A DNA stretch of 64,000 bases from Planctomycetales bacterium. GTDB lineage: Bacteria; Planctomycetota; Phycisphaerae; SM23-33. The stretch covers positions 1-64,000 of the forward strand of contig JAUWNJ010000017.1 of assembly GCA_030612725.1 (NCBI GenBank), written 5' to 3'. The translations under genes were made by a program, and so were the position numbers. Of this stretch, positions 41,030 to 49,440 are shown piece after piece. The notes beneath the pieces were generated by a model, which was not told the origin of the DNA, made no database searches, and saw only the letters and a program-made list of their open reading frames with translations. The first letter of the stretch is position 1; each line of letters starts with the position of its first letter.

Positions 41030-42349
41030 ATGTTTAGAGCATCGGCTGCTGAAGTGAACCTTTCCCCGCCCGTCGGCGGGAAAATGACCGGATTTATCGC
41101 GCGGCTAAAACCTTCTGCGGGCATACATGACCCCATAATGGCAAGGGCGGTCATGCTCGACGACGGCGAGACGAAAGCGGTCGTCGTCTCGTGCGACCTG
41201 GTGGGTTTGGAGATGCCGGACGCAGATGAGATTCGCCGACGCATCGCCGAAACCTGCCGCATCAATGCGTCGAACATTCTTCTGACCTGTACTCATACTC
41301 ACTCCGGCCCAGCCACCCTGTCGCCGTCGGGGCCTGATGCGCCCTGGCCTGAAAAACCGGACAAAGCCTGGATGAGCGAGGCGAAGGAAAAGATCGTGGA
41401 GATGGTCGGCTCGCTGCCGTCGGTCCTGGAACCGGCCTGCGTCTGCACCGGTTCGGCAACCGTCGGCGGCATCGGATACAACCGCGAGAGCGAAGAACAT
41501 CCCCTCGACGAAAGTCTCGGCGTAATCGGAATCGACAGCGCCGCCGGCCAGGCTATCGCCACGATAATCAACTACGCCGCACACGCGGTGGTTCTTGGCG
41601 CGAAGAATCTTGAATATTCAGCCGATTTTCCCGGCGCAGCCGTTCGCCACATCGCCCGGTTGCGAGGCGGCATCGGCATGTACCTCCAGGGCGCTTGCGG
41701 CGACGTTGACCCCGCCGTCTATCGCGATCGAGGCTGGGGAAACGGAACGTTCGATGACGTGGACGAAATCGGACTGAAACTCGCCGAAGCCGCCGTTGCG
41801 GCGCTGGTCGATGCACCGGCTTCGGGTGAGGTGAAAGTTCGCTTCGCCACCAAGGTCGTAGATATTCCGCTGGACGGACCGCCGACGAAGGAAGAACTGG
41901 ACGAAATCGCCGCCGATGCCGCTGCCGACGCCGCTGACGCCGACCCCGTCAAGCATATCAGCGGCAGGGCGCATCTGGAGTGGGTCGCCAGAATAACCCA
42001 GGCAATTAAAGCCGGTGCTGTTCCGGCGACCTTTCCGGTCGAAATATCCGTCCTGGCCATTAACGACCTTCGTCTGGTGGGCGTTCCCTTCGAGGTTTTC
42101 ACCGACATCGGCCTGGGGATAAAGCAAGGTCTGAAGCCGCTGGAGGCGTTTTTCGTCGGATACGCCAACGGATTCTGTGGGTATTATCCGACGCGGTGGG
42201 GCAAGGACCTGGGCGGTTACGGCGGGAAGGTCTCCTGCCGCTTCGGATTCGGGCCGCTGATTACCGCAATAGGTTACAGCGCCGACGAACTGCTCATCCG
42301 CGAATCCGTCGCCCTGGCGGCAAACATTGGAGATGATAAAATCAAATGA
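41030..42349 (+). CDS. Neutral/alkaline ceramidase-like hydrolase (N-terminal domain family)
   Basis: The 439-residue protein resembles the N-terminal domain of neutral/alkaline non-lysosomal ceramidases. Putative zinc ligands are seen in CTHTHSGP (about 87-94) and NYAAHAV (about 184-190), and SADFPGAAV and LQGACGDVDP are typical motifs. The full ceramidase C-terminal domain is absent and there is no signal peptide, so the true substrate may differ from ceramide. The start follows GAGGTGAAAAA. The stop overlaps purL (ATGA), placing this gene in a purine operon, which is odd. Confidence 0.85.
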   Translation: MFRASAAEVNLSPPVGGKMTGFIARLKPSAGIHDPIMARAVMLDDGETKAVVVSCDLVGLEMPDADEIRRRIAETCRINASNILLTCTHTHSGPATLSPSGPDAPWPEKPDKAWMSEAKEKIVEMVGSLPSVLEPACVCTGSATVGGIGYNRESEEHPLDESLGVIGIDSAAGQAIATIINYAAHAVVLGAKNLEYSADFPGAAVRHIARLRGGIGMYLQGACGDVDPAVYRDRGWGNGTFDDVDEIGLKLAEAAVAALVDAPASGEVKVRFATKVVDIPLDGPPTKEELDEIAADAAADAADADPVKHISGRAHLEWVARITQAIKAGAVPATFPVEISVLAINDLRLVGVPFEVFTDIGLGIKQGLKPLEAFFVGYANGFCGYYPTRWGKDLGGYGGKVSCRFGFGPLITAIGYSADELLIRESVALAANIGDDKIK

Positions 42350-45228
42350 TTCATCGCATTGAAGTCAGGCTACGCGAAGGTTTCGGTGATCCGCATGCCG
42401 AGGGCGTTGGCGCGCAAATTCGGGAATTGGGAATCGAGACGGTCTCGGCTGTGCGTTCGGCGAGGCTGTTCTTCCTTGAGGGCGATTTATCTACCGATGA
42501 CGTCCGACGAATGGCCGCTGAACTGCTCGCAGACCCGGTTATCGAGGAGTTCCGTAGCACGGGCGTCTCGCCCGTGAAAGTTCATGGCCGAGACGGCCAT
42601 GCTACGGTTATCGAGGTGCATCGCAAAACCGGCGTGATGGATCCGGTAGCAGCCTCTACCGAGCAGGCAATCCGCGACATGGGGCTGGAGATTTCCTCGG
42701 TACGCACCGCACGTCGCTACGAATTGAGCGGCGATGTTACCGACGAGCAGCGAGCGATAATCGCCCGCCGGCTGCTGGCGAACGACGTAATCGAGGACGT
42801 CCATTTCGCCGCTTTCACCCCGCCGGAGACGCACACAAGCAAGTACGAATTAAAAATCGTCGAACTCCCCATCCGCGATCTCGACGCCGACGCACTGGAA
42901 AAACTCAGCAAGGACCGCGACCTGTTCCTGAACCTTACTGAAATGAAGGCCATCCAGGAACACTATCGTAGCCTGGGGCGCGAAGCGACCGACGTGGAAA
43001 TCGAGACCATCGCGCAAACCTGGTCCGAGCATTGTGGCCACAAGACATTTCGATCCGACGTGCGGGTTACGGACGAAAGCGGCAAGGAAATCGAGCAGAT
43101 TCCCAACCTCCTCAAGACGACGGTCTTCGGCGCGACCAAGGAACTCGACAAACCCTGGTGCATCAGCGTCTTCGAGGACAATGCCGGCGTAATCGAATTC
43201 GACGACGAATGGGCGGTGTGCTTCAAGGTCGAGACGCACAATCACCCATCCGCCCTTGACCCCTACGGCGGAGCGGGTACGGGCATCGGCGGTGTCGTCC
43301 GCGACCCGATGGGAACGGGGTTGGGGGCCTTTCCCGTTGCCAACACCGACATATTCTGCTTCGGCCCGCCTGATATGGCGATTGCAGACGTGCCCAAGGG
43401 CGTGCTGCACCCCCGGCGGATAATGCGAGGCGTGGTGGCTGGCGTACGGGATTACGGAAACCGCATGGGAATACCTACCGTCAACGGGGCAGTCTATTTC
43501 GACGAGAAGTACATCGGAAACCCGCTGGTCTATTGCGGAACGATTGGCATGCTGCCGAGGGAAAAGTGCTTCGGGAACCCCCGATCCGGCGACGCGATTA
43601 TCTGCGTCGGCGGCAGGACCGGGCGCGACGGTATCCACGGCGCGACATTCTCCAGCGGCGAACTGACGCACGAACACGAAACGGAATTCTCCGGCGCAGT
43701 CCAGATCGGAAACGCCATCACCGAAAAGAAGACGCTCGATACACTCATCCAGACCCGCGACGCCGGGCTTTATTCAGCCATTACCGACTGCGGCGCAGGC
43801 GGGCTTGCAAGCGCCGTCGGCGAGATGGGCGAACACCTCGGCGCGGAAGTCCATCTCGACCGCGTGCCGCTCAAATACGCAGGCCTGAGTTACTGGGAAA
43901 TATGGGAGTCCGAAGCGCAGGAACGAATGGTATTGGCAGTGCCGCCGGGGAACGTCGAGGAAATCCTGAAAATCTTCGCCGCAGAAAGCGTCGAAGCCAC
44001 CGTTATCGGGCATTACGGAACGCCCGACGAGCATCTGCGGCTGCTTTACGACGGGCAACTCGTCGGCGAACTGGCGATGGAGTTCCTGCATAACGGGCTT
44101 CCGCGACCGACCAAAGAAGCGGTTATTAAAAGCGTCGAACGGCCAAGCCCGACGCCGAAACCCAAAGACAATTACAACGATGTGTTGATGAAGATACTCG
44201 CGTCGCCGAATGTCGCGTCGAAAGAGTGGATTGTTCGCCAGTACGACCACGAGGTCCAGGGCGGGAGCGTTATCAAGCCGCTGGTGGGTGTCGAGCACGA
44301 TGGTCCGGGCGATGCCTCTGTGGTCAGGCCGGTACTCAGCAGCCGGAAGGGGCTGGTGATTTCCTGCGGGATGAACCCGCGCCTCGGCGAGTTGGACCCG
44401 TACAACTCGGCCTTGCACGCGATTGACGAGGCTTTGCGGAATAACATCGCCGTCGGCGGCAACCTCGCGCAAATGGCGATACTGGACAATTTCTCGTGGG
44501 GCAACTGCAACAAGCCCGACCGGATGGGCGCGCTGGTGGCTGCTGCCAAGGCCTGCTACGACGGAGCGATGGCCTATGGCACGCCGTTCATCTCCGGCAA
44601 GGATTCGCTCAACAATGAGTTCCAAACCGAAACGGGTGAGACAATCGCCATCCCGCCGACGCTGCTTATCTCGGCCCTCAGCGTCATCGAAGACGTAGCC
44701 CGCTGCGTTACCGCCGACGCCAAGGAAGCGGGGAATATCCTGTTCCTTCTGGGAACGACGACGGCTGAGCTTGGCGGCAGTCATTACCTGTTGGTCGAGG
44801 GCGTCGAAAGCGGCAACGACGTCCCGCCGGTTCACCCAGCCGAATCAAAAAAAGTCATGCAATCCGTTCAGAAAGCAATCGCCGCCGGTCTTGTGCGTGC
44901 CTGCCACGACCTCTCCGAAGGCGGCTTGGCGGTCGCTGCCACGGAAATGGCATTCGCCGGCGGGCTTGGCGTTGAACTGGACATTTCCCGTGGCACGGGC
45001 GTCCCGCCCGTGGCTAAACTTTTCGCTGAAAACGCCGGGCGGTTCCTCGTCGAAGTCGTACCGGAAAACCGCGAAGCATTTATGGAAATCACCAAAGACA
45101 TCCCCTGCGGCGAGATTGGAAAAATTACAGACACCGGCAGAGTCGTAATCAAAGAAAATGCAGGAACGATTATCGACGTTACCATCGCTGATACAAAACA
45201 GGCTTGGCAGGGAACGTTTGATTGGTAA
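42346..45228 (+). CDS. purL: PurL with two N-terminal PurS-like domains (phosphoribosylformylglycinamidine synthase)
   Basis: The 960-residue protein catalyses the ATP-dependent FGAR to FGAM step of purine synthesis together with PurQ. The synthetase core starts near residue 165 with the active-site motif WSEHCGHKTF. Two PurS-like domains precede it at about 1-70 and 88-162, visibly homologous (IEVRLREGFGDPH / IEVHRKTGVMDPV; ADPVIEEF / ANDVIEDV). PurS is normally a separate 80-residue protein. Residues 71-87 between the two domains (STGVSPVKVHGRDGHAT) and GTGVPPVAK near 884 are encoded by dispersed palindromic repeats in frame. The glutaminase, PurQ, is separate at 45732. Confidence 0.95.
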   Translation: MIHRIEVRLREGFGDPHAEGVGAQIRELGIETVSAVRSARLFFLEGDLSTDDVRRMAAELLADPVIEEFRSTGVSPVKVHGRDGHATVIEVHRKTGVMDPVAASTEQAIRDMGLEISSVRTARRYELSGDVTDEQRAIIARRLLANDVIEDVHFAAFTPPETHTSKYELKIVELPIRDLDADALEKLSKDRDLFLNLTEMKAIQEHYRSLGREATDVEIETIAQTWSEHCGHKTFRSDVRVTDESGKEIEQIPNLLKTTVFGATKELDKPWCISVFEDNAGVIEFDDEWAVCFKVETHNHPSALDPYGGAGTGIGGVVRDPMGTGLGAFPVANTDIFCFGPPDMAIADVPKGVLHPRRIMRGVVAGVRDYGNRMGIPTVNGAVYFDEKYIGNPLVYCGTIGMLPREKCFGNPRSGDAIICVGGRTGRDGIHGATFSSGELTHEHETEFSGAVQIGNAITEKKTLDTLIQTRDAGLYSAITDCGAGGLASAVGEMGEHLGAEVHLDRVPLKYAGLSYWEIWESEAQERMVLAVPPGNVEEILKIFAAESVEATVIGHYGTPDEHLRLLYDGQLVGELAMEFLHNGLPRPTKEAVIKSVERPSPTPKPKDNYNDVLMKILASPNVASKEWIVRQYDHEVQGGSVIKPLVGVEHDGPGDASVVRPVLSSRKGLVISCGMNPRLGELDPYNSALHAIDEALRNNIAVGGNLAQMAILDNFSWGNCNKPDRMGALVAAAKACYDGAMAYGTPFISGKDSLNNEFQTETGETIAIPPTLLISALSVIEDVARCVTADAKEAGNILFLLGTTTAELGGSHYLLVEGVESGNDVPPVHPAESKKVMQSVQKAIAAGLVRACHDLSEGGLAVAATEMAFAGGLGVELDISRGTGVPPVAKLFAENAGRFLVEVVPENREAFMEITKDIPCGEIGKITDTGRVVIKENAGTIIDVTIADTKQAWQGTFDW
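42554..42605. repeat. GTAGCACGGGCGTCTCGCCCGTG...CATGGCCGAGACGGCCATGCTAC element in purL
   Basis: Two nested palindromes (CACGGGCG-TCT-CGCCCGTG and CATGGCCGAGACGGCCATG) are framed by GTAGC / GCTAC. The 51-bp core is in frame and encodes 17 residues placed exactly between the two PurS-like domains. Confidence 0.9.
44989..45014. repeat. CGTGGCACGGGCGTCCCGCCCGTGGC element in purL (second copy)
   Basis: Half of the same family (GGCACGGGCG-TCC-CGCCCGTG) lies in frame near the C-terminal end and encodes RGTGVPPVA between strands of the synthetase core (LELDISR-like segment and LFAENAGRFLVEV). Confidence 0.85.
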
Positions 45229-45231
45229 TCC

Positions 45232-45717
45232 ATGGCTGATGAAAGTTACACAATCAGGCCTGCGACGACAGACGACGCCGATGCCGTTACTGAAATGTGG
45301 CAGGAGACGATCCGGCAGCACAGGAACTACGACAGCGTGCGATGGGGTTGGAACGAGGACGCACATGTCGGTCACCGTCGGTATGTCATTGAATCTATCG
45401 CGAAAGAAAACAACATCCTTCTTGTCGCTGTTGATTCGGCGGACAGGCCGATGGGCTACCTGATGGGAAGCACCGGGCCTACAATTCCCGGCATGACTGC
45501 TCGCTGTCGCGGTGAGGTATCGGATCTGTTCGTCAGGTCTGATTTTCGCGATAGTGGCATCGGCAGAGTGCTTATGGAAACCGCGACAGAAATAATGAAA
45601 TCCCGCGGTGCGGTTTATATTCTTCTTTATGTCGCCAGCGCAAATGAACAGGCAATCGGTTTTTACGAATCGCTTGGCATGCGGACAATAGTGCACCAGA
45701 TGTATAAACTGTTGTGA
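45232..45717 (+). CDS. GNAT-family N-acetyltransferase
   Basis: The 161-residue protein has a GNAT fold: VSDLFVRSDFRDSGIGRVLMETATEIM contains the acetyl-CoA motif (RDSGIG), and the C-terminal ILLYVASANEQAIGFYESLGM is typical. It starts three bases after purL and ends 14 bases before purQ, so it interrupts the purine pair in one operon. Acceptor unknown. Confidence 0.9.
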   Translation: MADESYTIRPATTDDADAVTEMWQETIRQHRNYDSVRWGWNEDAHVGHRRYVIESIAKENNILLVAVDSADRPMGYLMGSTGPTIPGMTARCRGEVSDLFVRSDFRDSGIGRVLMETATEIMKSRGAVYILLYVASANEQAIGFYESLGMRTIVHQMYKLL

Positions 45718-45731
45718 TATAAGGACGCAAC

Positions 45732-46484
45732 ATGGCTACACCTAAAGCAATAGTATTACGAGCGGCTGGGACGAATTGTGATAAGGAGTCGCAGTACGCG
45801 CTGGAACTGGCGGGGTTTGAGGCCAATCGCGTGCACGTCTTTCGCGTGATGGAAACCCCGGCCCTGCTGGATGAGTATCAACTGCTGATGATTCCCGGCG
45901 GATTCAGTTATGGCGACGACGTAGCGGCTGGGAAGATACTGGCAAATCAGATGATTCACCATCTGGCTGATGCGCTGAATAAATTCGTCGCCGACGGGAA
46001 ACTCGTTCTGGGCGTATGCAACGGTTTCCAGGTTCTGCTCAAGAGCGGTCTGCTTCCGTGGGGCAAGGCCGGCGGCGGCGAAGCCAACCGCGACGCGACG
46101 CTGACCTGGAACGACTGCGGTATGTTCGTGGACCGCTGGATTACTCTCCGCGCCGACAGCGACAAGTGCGTCTTTTTGACCGGCGGCGAGACGTTGACGC
46201 TTCCGATCGCTCACGGCGAGGGTAAATTTGTTACGACCGGCGATACCGTCCTTGACCGAATCCGCGACGGCGACCAGGTGGCTGTTCGCTACGACGGCGA
46301 TAACCCTAACGGAAGCACCGACGATATAGCCGGTATCTGCGACCCGACCGGCAGGGTCTTTGGCCTGATGCCGCATCCTGAGCGATTCGTTGATCCCACC
46401 CATCACCCCGCATGGACGCGCAAAAAGACGGACCGTGCCGACGGATTGGCAGTCTTCCTGAACGCCGCGAAACATCTGAAATAA
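45732..46484 (+). CDS. purQ: Phosphoribosylformylglycinamidine synthase glutaminase subunit PurQ
   Basis: The 250-residue class I glutamine amidotransferase has the nucleophile in LGVCNGFQVLLK and the His-Glu pair in GLMPHPERFVD. It delivers ammonia to PurL. It is a separate gene as in organisms with small PurL, although the PurS part is fused to PurL here. Confidence 0.96.
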   Translation: MATPKAIVLRAAGTNCDKESQYALELAGFEANRVHVFRVMETPALLDEYQLLMIPGGFSYGDDVAAGKILANQMIHHLADALNKFVADGKLVLGVCNGFQVLLKSGLLPWGKAGGGEANRDATLTWNDCGMFVDRWITLRADSDKCVFLTGGETLTLPIAHGEGKFVTTGDTVLDRIRDGDQVAVRYDGDNPNGSTDDIAGICDPTGRVFGLMPHPERFVDPTHHPAWTRKKTDRADGLAVFLNAAKHLK

Positions 46485-46904
46485 ACCACGTTGCTAACTC
46501 TTTGTTGATGGGGCGGTTACCGGTAACACGCCGCTCGATTGCCGATTTTCCGGTTTCGCGTATGCGTGGTTGGTGGAAAAAGTCGTGAATTTTGCGAATT
46601 TCGCCAATATTACGCACACAATTGAAGACTGATTTGACAAAAAAAAGCCGATTTTATACCTTTTTTCTCATTGACAGAAAATGGGGTATGACATATAATT
46701 TATAGAGTAGAGAAGTTTGAGGCGGTTCCCTGTTGCCGGTATTTGCAACGCTTGCGGCGCGGGGGGGCTGTCGCTCGTTTTCGCTCGCTCAGAAGCACTT
46801 CGTTTATGCTTGAGACGGCTTGTCATGGATGGATTTATGTGTGGCTCGTGACGGATCGTTAATCATGCTCATGTTAATAACTTTAACCTTAGGAGGAAAA
46901 AGTT
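46485..46904. other. Intergenic region upstream of the PEP-CTERM gene
   Basis: This 420-bp gap has no convincing ORF. It contains short inverted repeats near 46514-46530 (GGTTACCGGTAACA), an AT-rich promoter block (46630-46700) and a leader of about 200 nt from the predicted transcription start to the gene. Confidence 0.6.
46671..46699 (+). promoter_or_regulatory. Consensus sigma-70 promoter for the PEP-CTERM gene
   Basis: TTGACA (46671-46676) and TATAAT (46694-46699) match the consensus exactly with an exact 17-bp spacer. Transcription would start near 46706, leaving a long 5' leader of about 200 nt before the ATG at 46905. A TTGACA also occurs at 46634-46639 but lacks a good -10. Confidence 0.8.
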
Positions 46905-48374
46905 ATGAAATGCTCATTGCTCGGAAAAGTTTTTATCCCGCTCGTCGCGGCTGTTCTGATAATGCCTCTGGGAGCCGGCGCAACGCCGACTGAACCGAAC
47001 CCGGACGGATACTGCAGGGATCTCAGGACCAACTACGTCAAGACCTGGCACATCTACAACGACGACCAGCTTGACGGTGTTCTCAATCCCGGCGACACGG
47101 AAATCGGTACTTTCGAGAACTGGTGGACACCGGCGTCGAGCCACTCGCAGCACAACATGAGTCCCGACGGTGGCGGCTTCACCTATGCCCCGGACGACGA
47201 CATCAACTCCAGCCCAATCAACTACGCCTCGCACGAAGCCGGCAAAGAAGATTATTGGCTTGGGCAGACGCCGATGGACAAAAACAAAAACACCATTCAG
47301 TTCTACATGACCTACAGCCAATTCGACAACAACGACTGGAAGGCGGGACATTTTTATTCGGCAGATCCGACGGCCCAGGCAATTGTCGAGCAGCGGCATG
47401 AAACCCGCAACGGATGGGCGTTTGGTTGGACATCGCACTCGCAGGAAGACAGCCCCACCAACCCGCAGACCTACGCGGGTTTTGTTGATATGGACATATT
47501 CGTCCATAACGGCAGGGGGTTGAACCCCGCTGCCGACGGCAGCATCGACGGTGGCGGAACGGTCTATGGAGGTGTGTTCGGAAAAAGTTATTCCAACCCC
47601 CAGGTCTCTGTCAGTAACGACATCAGCCCCAAAGCGATAGACGGCGTAGGAGCCCCCCCGGCTGACTTCAGGTACCATCCTCCGGTGTTTGATGAGGTTA
47701 CTGGGACGTATTCATGGGCAGAAAACGCGACGCGGATGACCGCCAACGGTTATACCGCCGCCGACCTTGTTGACATCATCAACTCGATGGAAATCGAGGA
47801 ACGTGTCGCACTCGGCCTGGGCGCAGGCGACGTGGTATGGGGCAACCGACGCCCGAGCGAGATATTGGCCAACCTGGTCGATCACAACGGTAACCCGTAC
47901 CTCTACGCCGATGCCTTCCTGGATAATTCTTTCTATCACGACGGAGCCTCCGACGGCGGGGTTGTCGCAGGCCTGGCCGGTGAAAGCGATTATGATTTCC
48001 AGCAGAACAACTGGGGCGACCAGCAGGTAATCCGCATCGACATCTCGGAAGCGACGCTCAGGGGCGGAGAAGGCGGTGGAAACATCGACGAGATAGTCAT
48101 TTGGGACTTCGGCCAATCCGACAGCTCCACGTGGGGCAGCAGCACCGGCGACCAGGTCAACCCAACGCCCATTATCTTCGGTGTTGACCTTACCCAGACC
48201 GTCGCACACGGGCAGATATATTATGACGCTGCGAGCGGACGCATCTACTTCCCGGAGAATCGCATCTACATCGCACAGGTTACGATTCCCATTCCCGAAC
48301 CTGCCAGCCTGGCGCTGTTGGCGACAGGGGCAATCGGACTGTTGATCAGACGCCGAAGAACGGCGATACGATAA
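46905..48374 (+). CDS. PEP-CTERM sorting domain protein (exosortase substrate)
   Basis: The 489-residue secreted protein has a signal peptide (about 1-26, VFIPLVAAVLIMPLGAGA) and a typical C-terminal PEP-CTERM: IPEPASLALLATGAIGLLI followed by RRRR. The exosortase at 2640 would cut this tail after export. The middle domain, rich in Asp/Gly/Asn and aromatic residues, is not recognised; it could be a structural or cell-surface protein. The ribosome-binding site is strong (TTAGGAGGAAAAAGTT-ATG) and with the consensus promoter suggests abundant expression. A terminator follows. Confidence 0.92.
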   Translation: MKCSLLGKVFIPLVAAVLIMPLGAGATPTEPNPDGYCRDLRTNYVKTWHIYNDDQLDGVLNPGDTEIGTFENWWTPASSHSQHNMSPDGGGFTYAPDDDINSSPINYASHEAGKEDYWLGQTPMDKNKNTIQFYMTYSQFDNNDWKAGHFYSADPTAQAIVEQRHETRNGWAFGWTSHSQEDSPTNPQTYAGFVDMDIFVHNGRGLNPAADGSIDGGGTVYGGVFGKSYSNPQVSVSNDISPKAIDGVGAPPADFRYHPPVFDEVTGTYSWAENATRMTANGYTAADLVDIINSMEIEERVALGLGAGDVVWGNRRPSEILANLVDHNGNPYLYADAFLDNSFYHDGASDGGVVAGLAGESDYDFQQNNWGDQQVIRIDISEATLRGGEGGGNIDEIVIWDFGQSDSSTWGSSTGDQVNPTPIIFGVDLTQTVAHGQIYYDAASGRIYFPENRIYIAQVTIPIPEPASLALLATGAIGLLIRRRRTAIR

Positions 48375-48400
48375 AGCGGAAAAAAAAGCAATTAGAGCGA

Positions 48401-48437
48401 CAAGCGGCTCGGGGAAAACCTGGGCCGCTTGTTTTTT
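48401..48437 (+). terminator. Rho-independent terminator after the PEP-CTERM gene
   Basis: CAAGCGGC (48401-48408) pairs with GCCGCTTG (48424-48431) followed by six T residues (48432-48437). It lies between convergent genes. Confidence 0.85.
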
Positions 48438-48445
48438 ATACGTTG

Positions 48446-48655
48446 CTACGCGACGTATTCCACTAACAACCAGAATGCCACTGCCAGGGACACCAAACCC
48501 ACGAAGATATATGCCCACAGGCTCAGGATTTGCAGCGGTAGTTGCCTGATGTACTTAACGCGAATGGTTTTATAAACCACAGCCAGCACCATGCACAATG
48601 GCAGGACCAACCATATGTGGTCAGCGCCCATCTGGATGGGGTGTTTGAATATCAC
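48446..48655 (-). CDS. Small membrane protein coupled to the DUF6677-like gene
   Basis: 69 residues with two hydrophobic helices (IWLVLPLCMVLAVVYKTI; LSLWAYIFVGLVSLAVAFWLLV). It starts at GTG overlapping the upstream stop by four bases (GTGA), so the pair is co-translated. Not recognised. Confidence 0.65.
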   Translation of the reverse strand: MIFKHPIQMGADHIWLVLPLCMVLAVVYKTIRVKYIRQLPLQILSLWAYIFVGLVSLAVAFWLLVEYVA

Positions 48656-49200
48656 GCCTCTTCCTCTTCCCGTTTTTTGCGCGCAGGTTCGCCGGCGCTT
48701 CCCATCGTAGCCAGCATTACCGCGTCAAAGATACACATCAGGTTCAACATTCCGGCGACGCCCGCGTAGGCCCGAGCGACGACGCTGGAGGGGTAACTGA
48801 GGTTCAGTCCCTCATCCACCAGCGCCTGTTTGTAAGTTTGCCACCACTTCCCGTTCAGGTGTGGGTTCCGGCGCGTTGCCGGTGGCGGGGTGGGCGTCCT
48901 TAACCGGTCGTCTTTAAAGTTGTCGGTAATCATCCGACGGTATTGTTCCTGGCGATACCATGCCGACACGCCCGAAACGCCTGTACACATATGGGCGGTG
49001 AACCACCAACGCTCGCGCAGAGGTTCGACGGTGAATATCCCGCCAAAAGCGACACCCGTCCAGAACAGTCCGTTGATGCAGACGCAGATAATGATCCCGC
49101 GAAGCGTTCGCTTGAGATAAACGTGCCCCGCGCCGGGAATCAACCATGCCAGTATCCCGGCGATAAAAGGCGCAAAGTGATTTTGACGACGATTCGACAT
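48652..49200 (-). CDS. DUF6677-like membrane protein
   Basis: The 182-residue protein has an N-terminal pair of helices (FIAGILAWLIPGAGHVYLKRTLRGIIICVCINGLFWTG, with LIPGAGHVYLKR resembling TM2-type GAG motifs), a basic cytoplasmic segment and a C-terminal helix (VVARAYAGVAGMLNLMCIFDAVML). This looks like the DUF6677 family reported from Planctomycetes. Function is unknown. Confidence 0.7.
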   Translation of the reverse strand: MSNRRQNHFAPFIAGILAWLIPGAGHVYLKRTLRGIIICVCINGLFWTGVAFGGIFTVEPLRERWWFTAHMCTGVSGVSAWYRQEQYRRMITDNFKDDRLRTPTPPPATRRNPHLNGKWWQTYKQALVDEGLNLSYPSSVVARAYAGVAGMLNLMCIFDAVMLATMGSAGEPARKKREEEEA

Positions 49201-49219
49201 ACGCTTCTACCTGTTTAAC

Positions 49220-49391
49220 TAGGCTCTGTCTGAAAAGTATTTCAGACAGGCTTTCAGCGTTCAGCATTCAGCGGTCAGCAAAAGACAAAACAACAAAGTC
49301 CACACCTGACCACTTGTTGTTTCTTCATCTTTTGCTGATTGCTGATTGCTGAACGCTTTGAGGCGATGTCTGACTTTTCAGACAGAGCCTA
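49220..49391. mobile_element. 172-bp MITE-like palindromic element with TA ends
   Basis: The ends TAGGCTCTGTCTGAAAAGT (left) and ACTTTTCAGACAGAGCCTA (right) are perfect 19-bp inverted repeats. The interior is also partly symmetric: AGCGTTCAGCATTCAGCGGTCAGCAAAAGA against TCTTTTGCTGATTGCTGATTGCTGAACGCT. No ORF is present. A TA at each edge would fit a target-site duplication of an IS630/Tc1-type transposase, but that is inference. The whole unit could fold into one hairpin. Confidence 0.75.
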
Positions 49392-49440
49392 AGACGCAAT
49401 GTCGCCCAGAAGCGGCCGGATGTCAAGCGATATAACAGAC

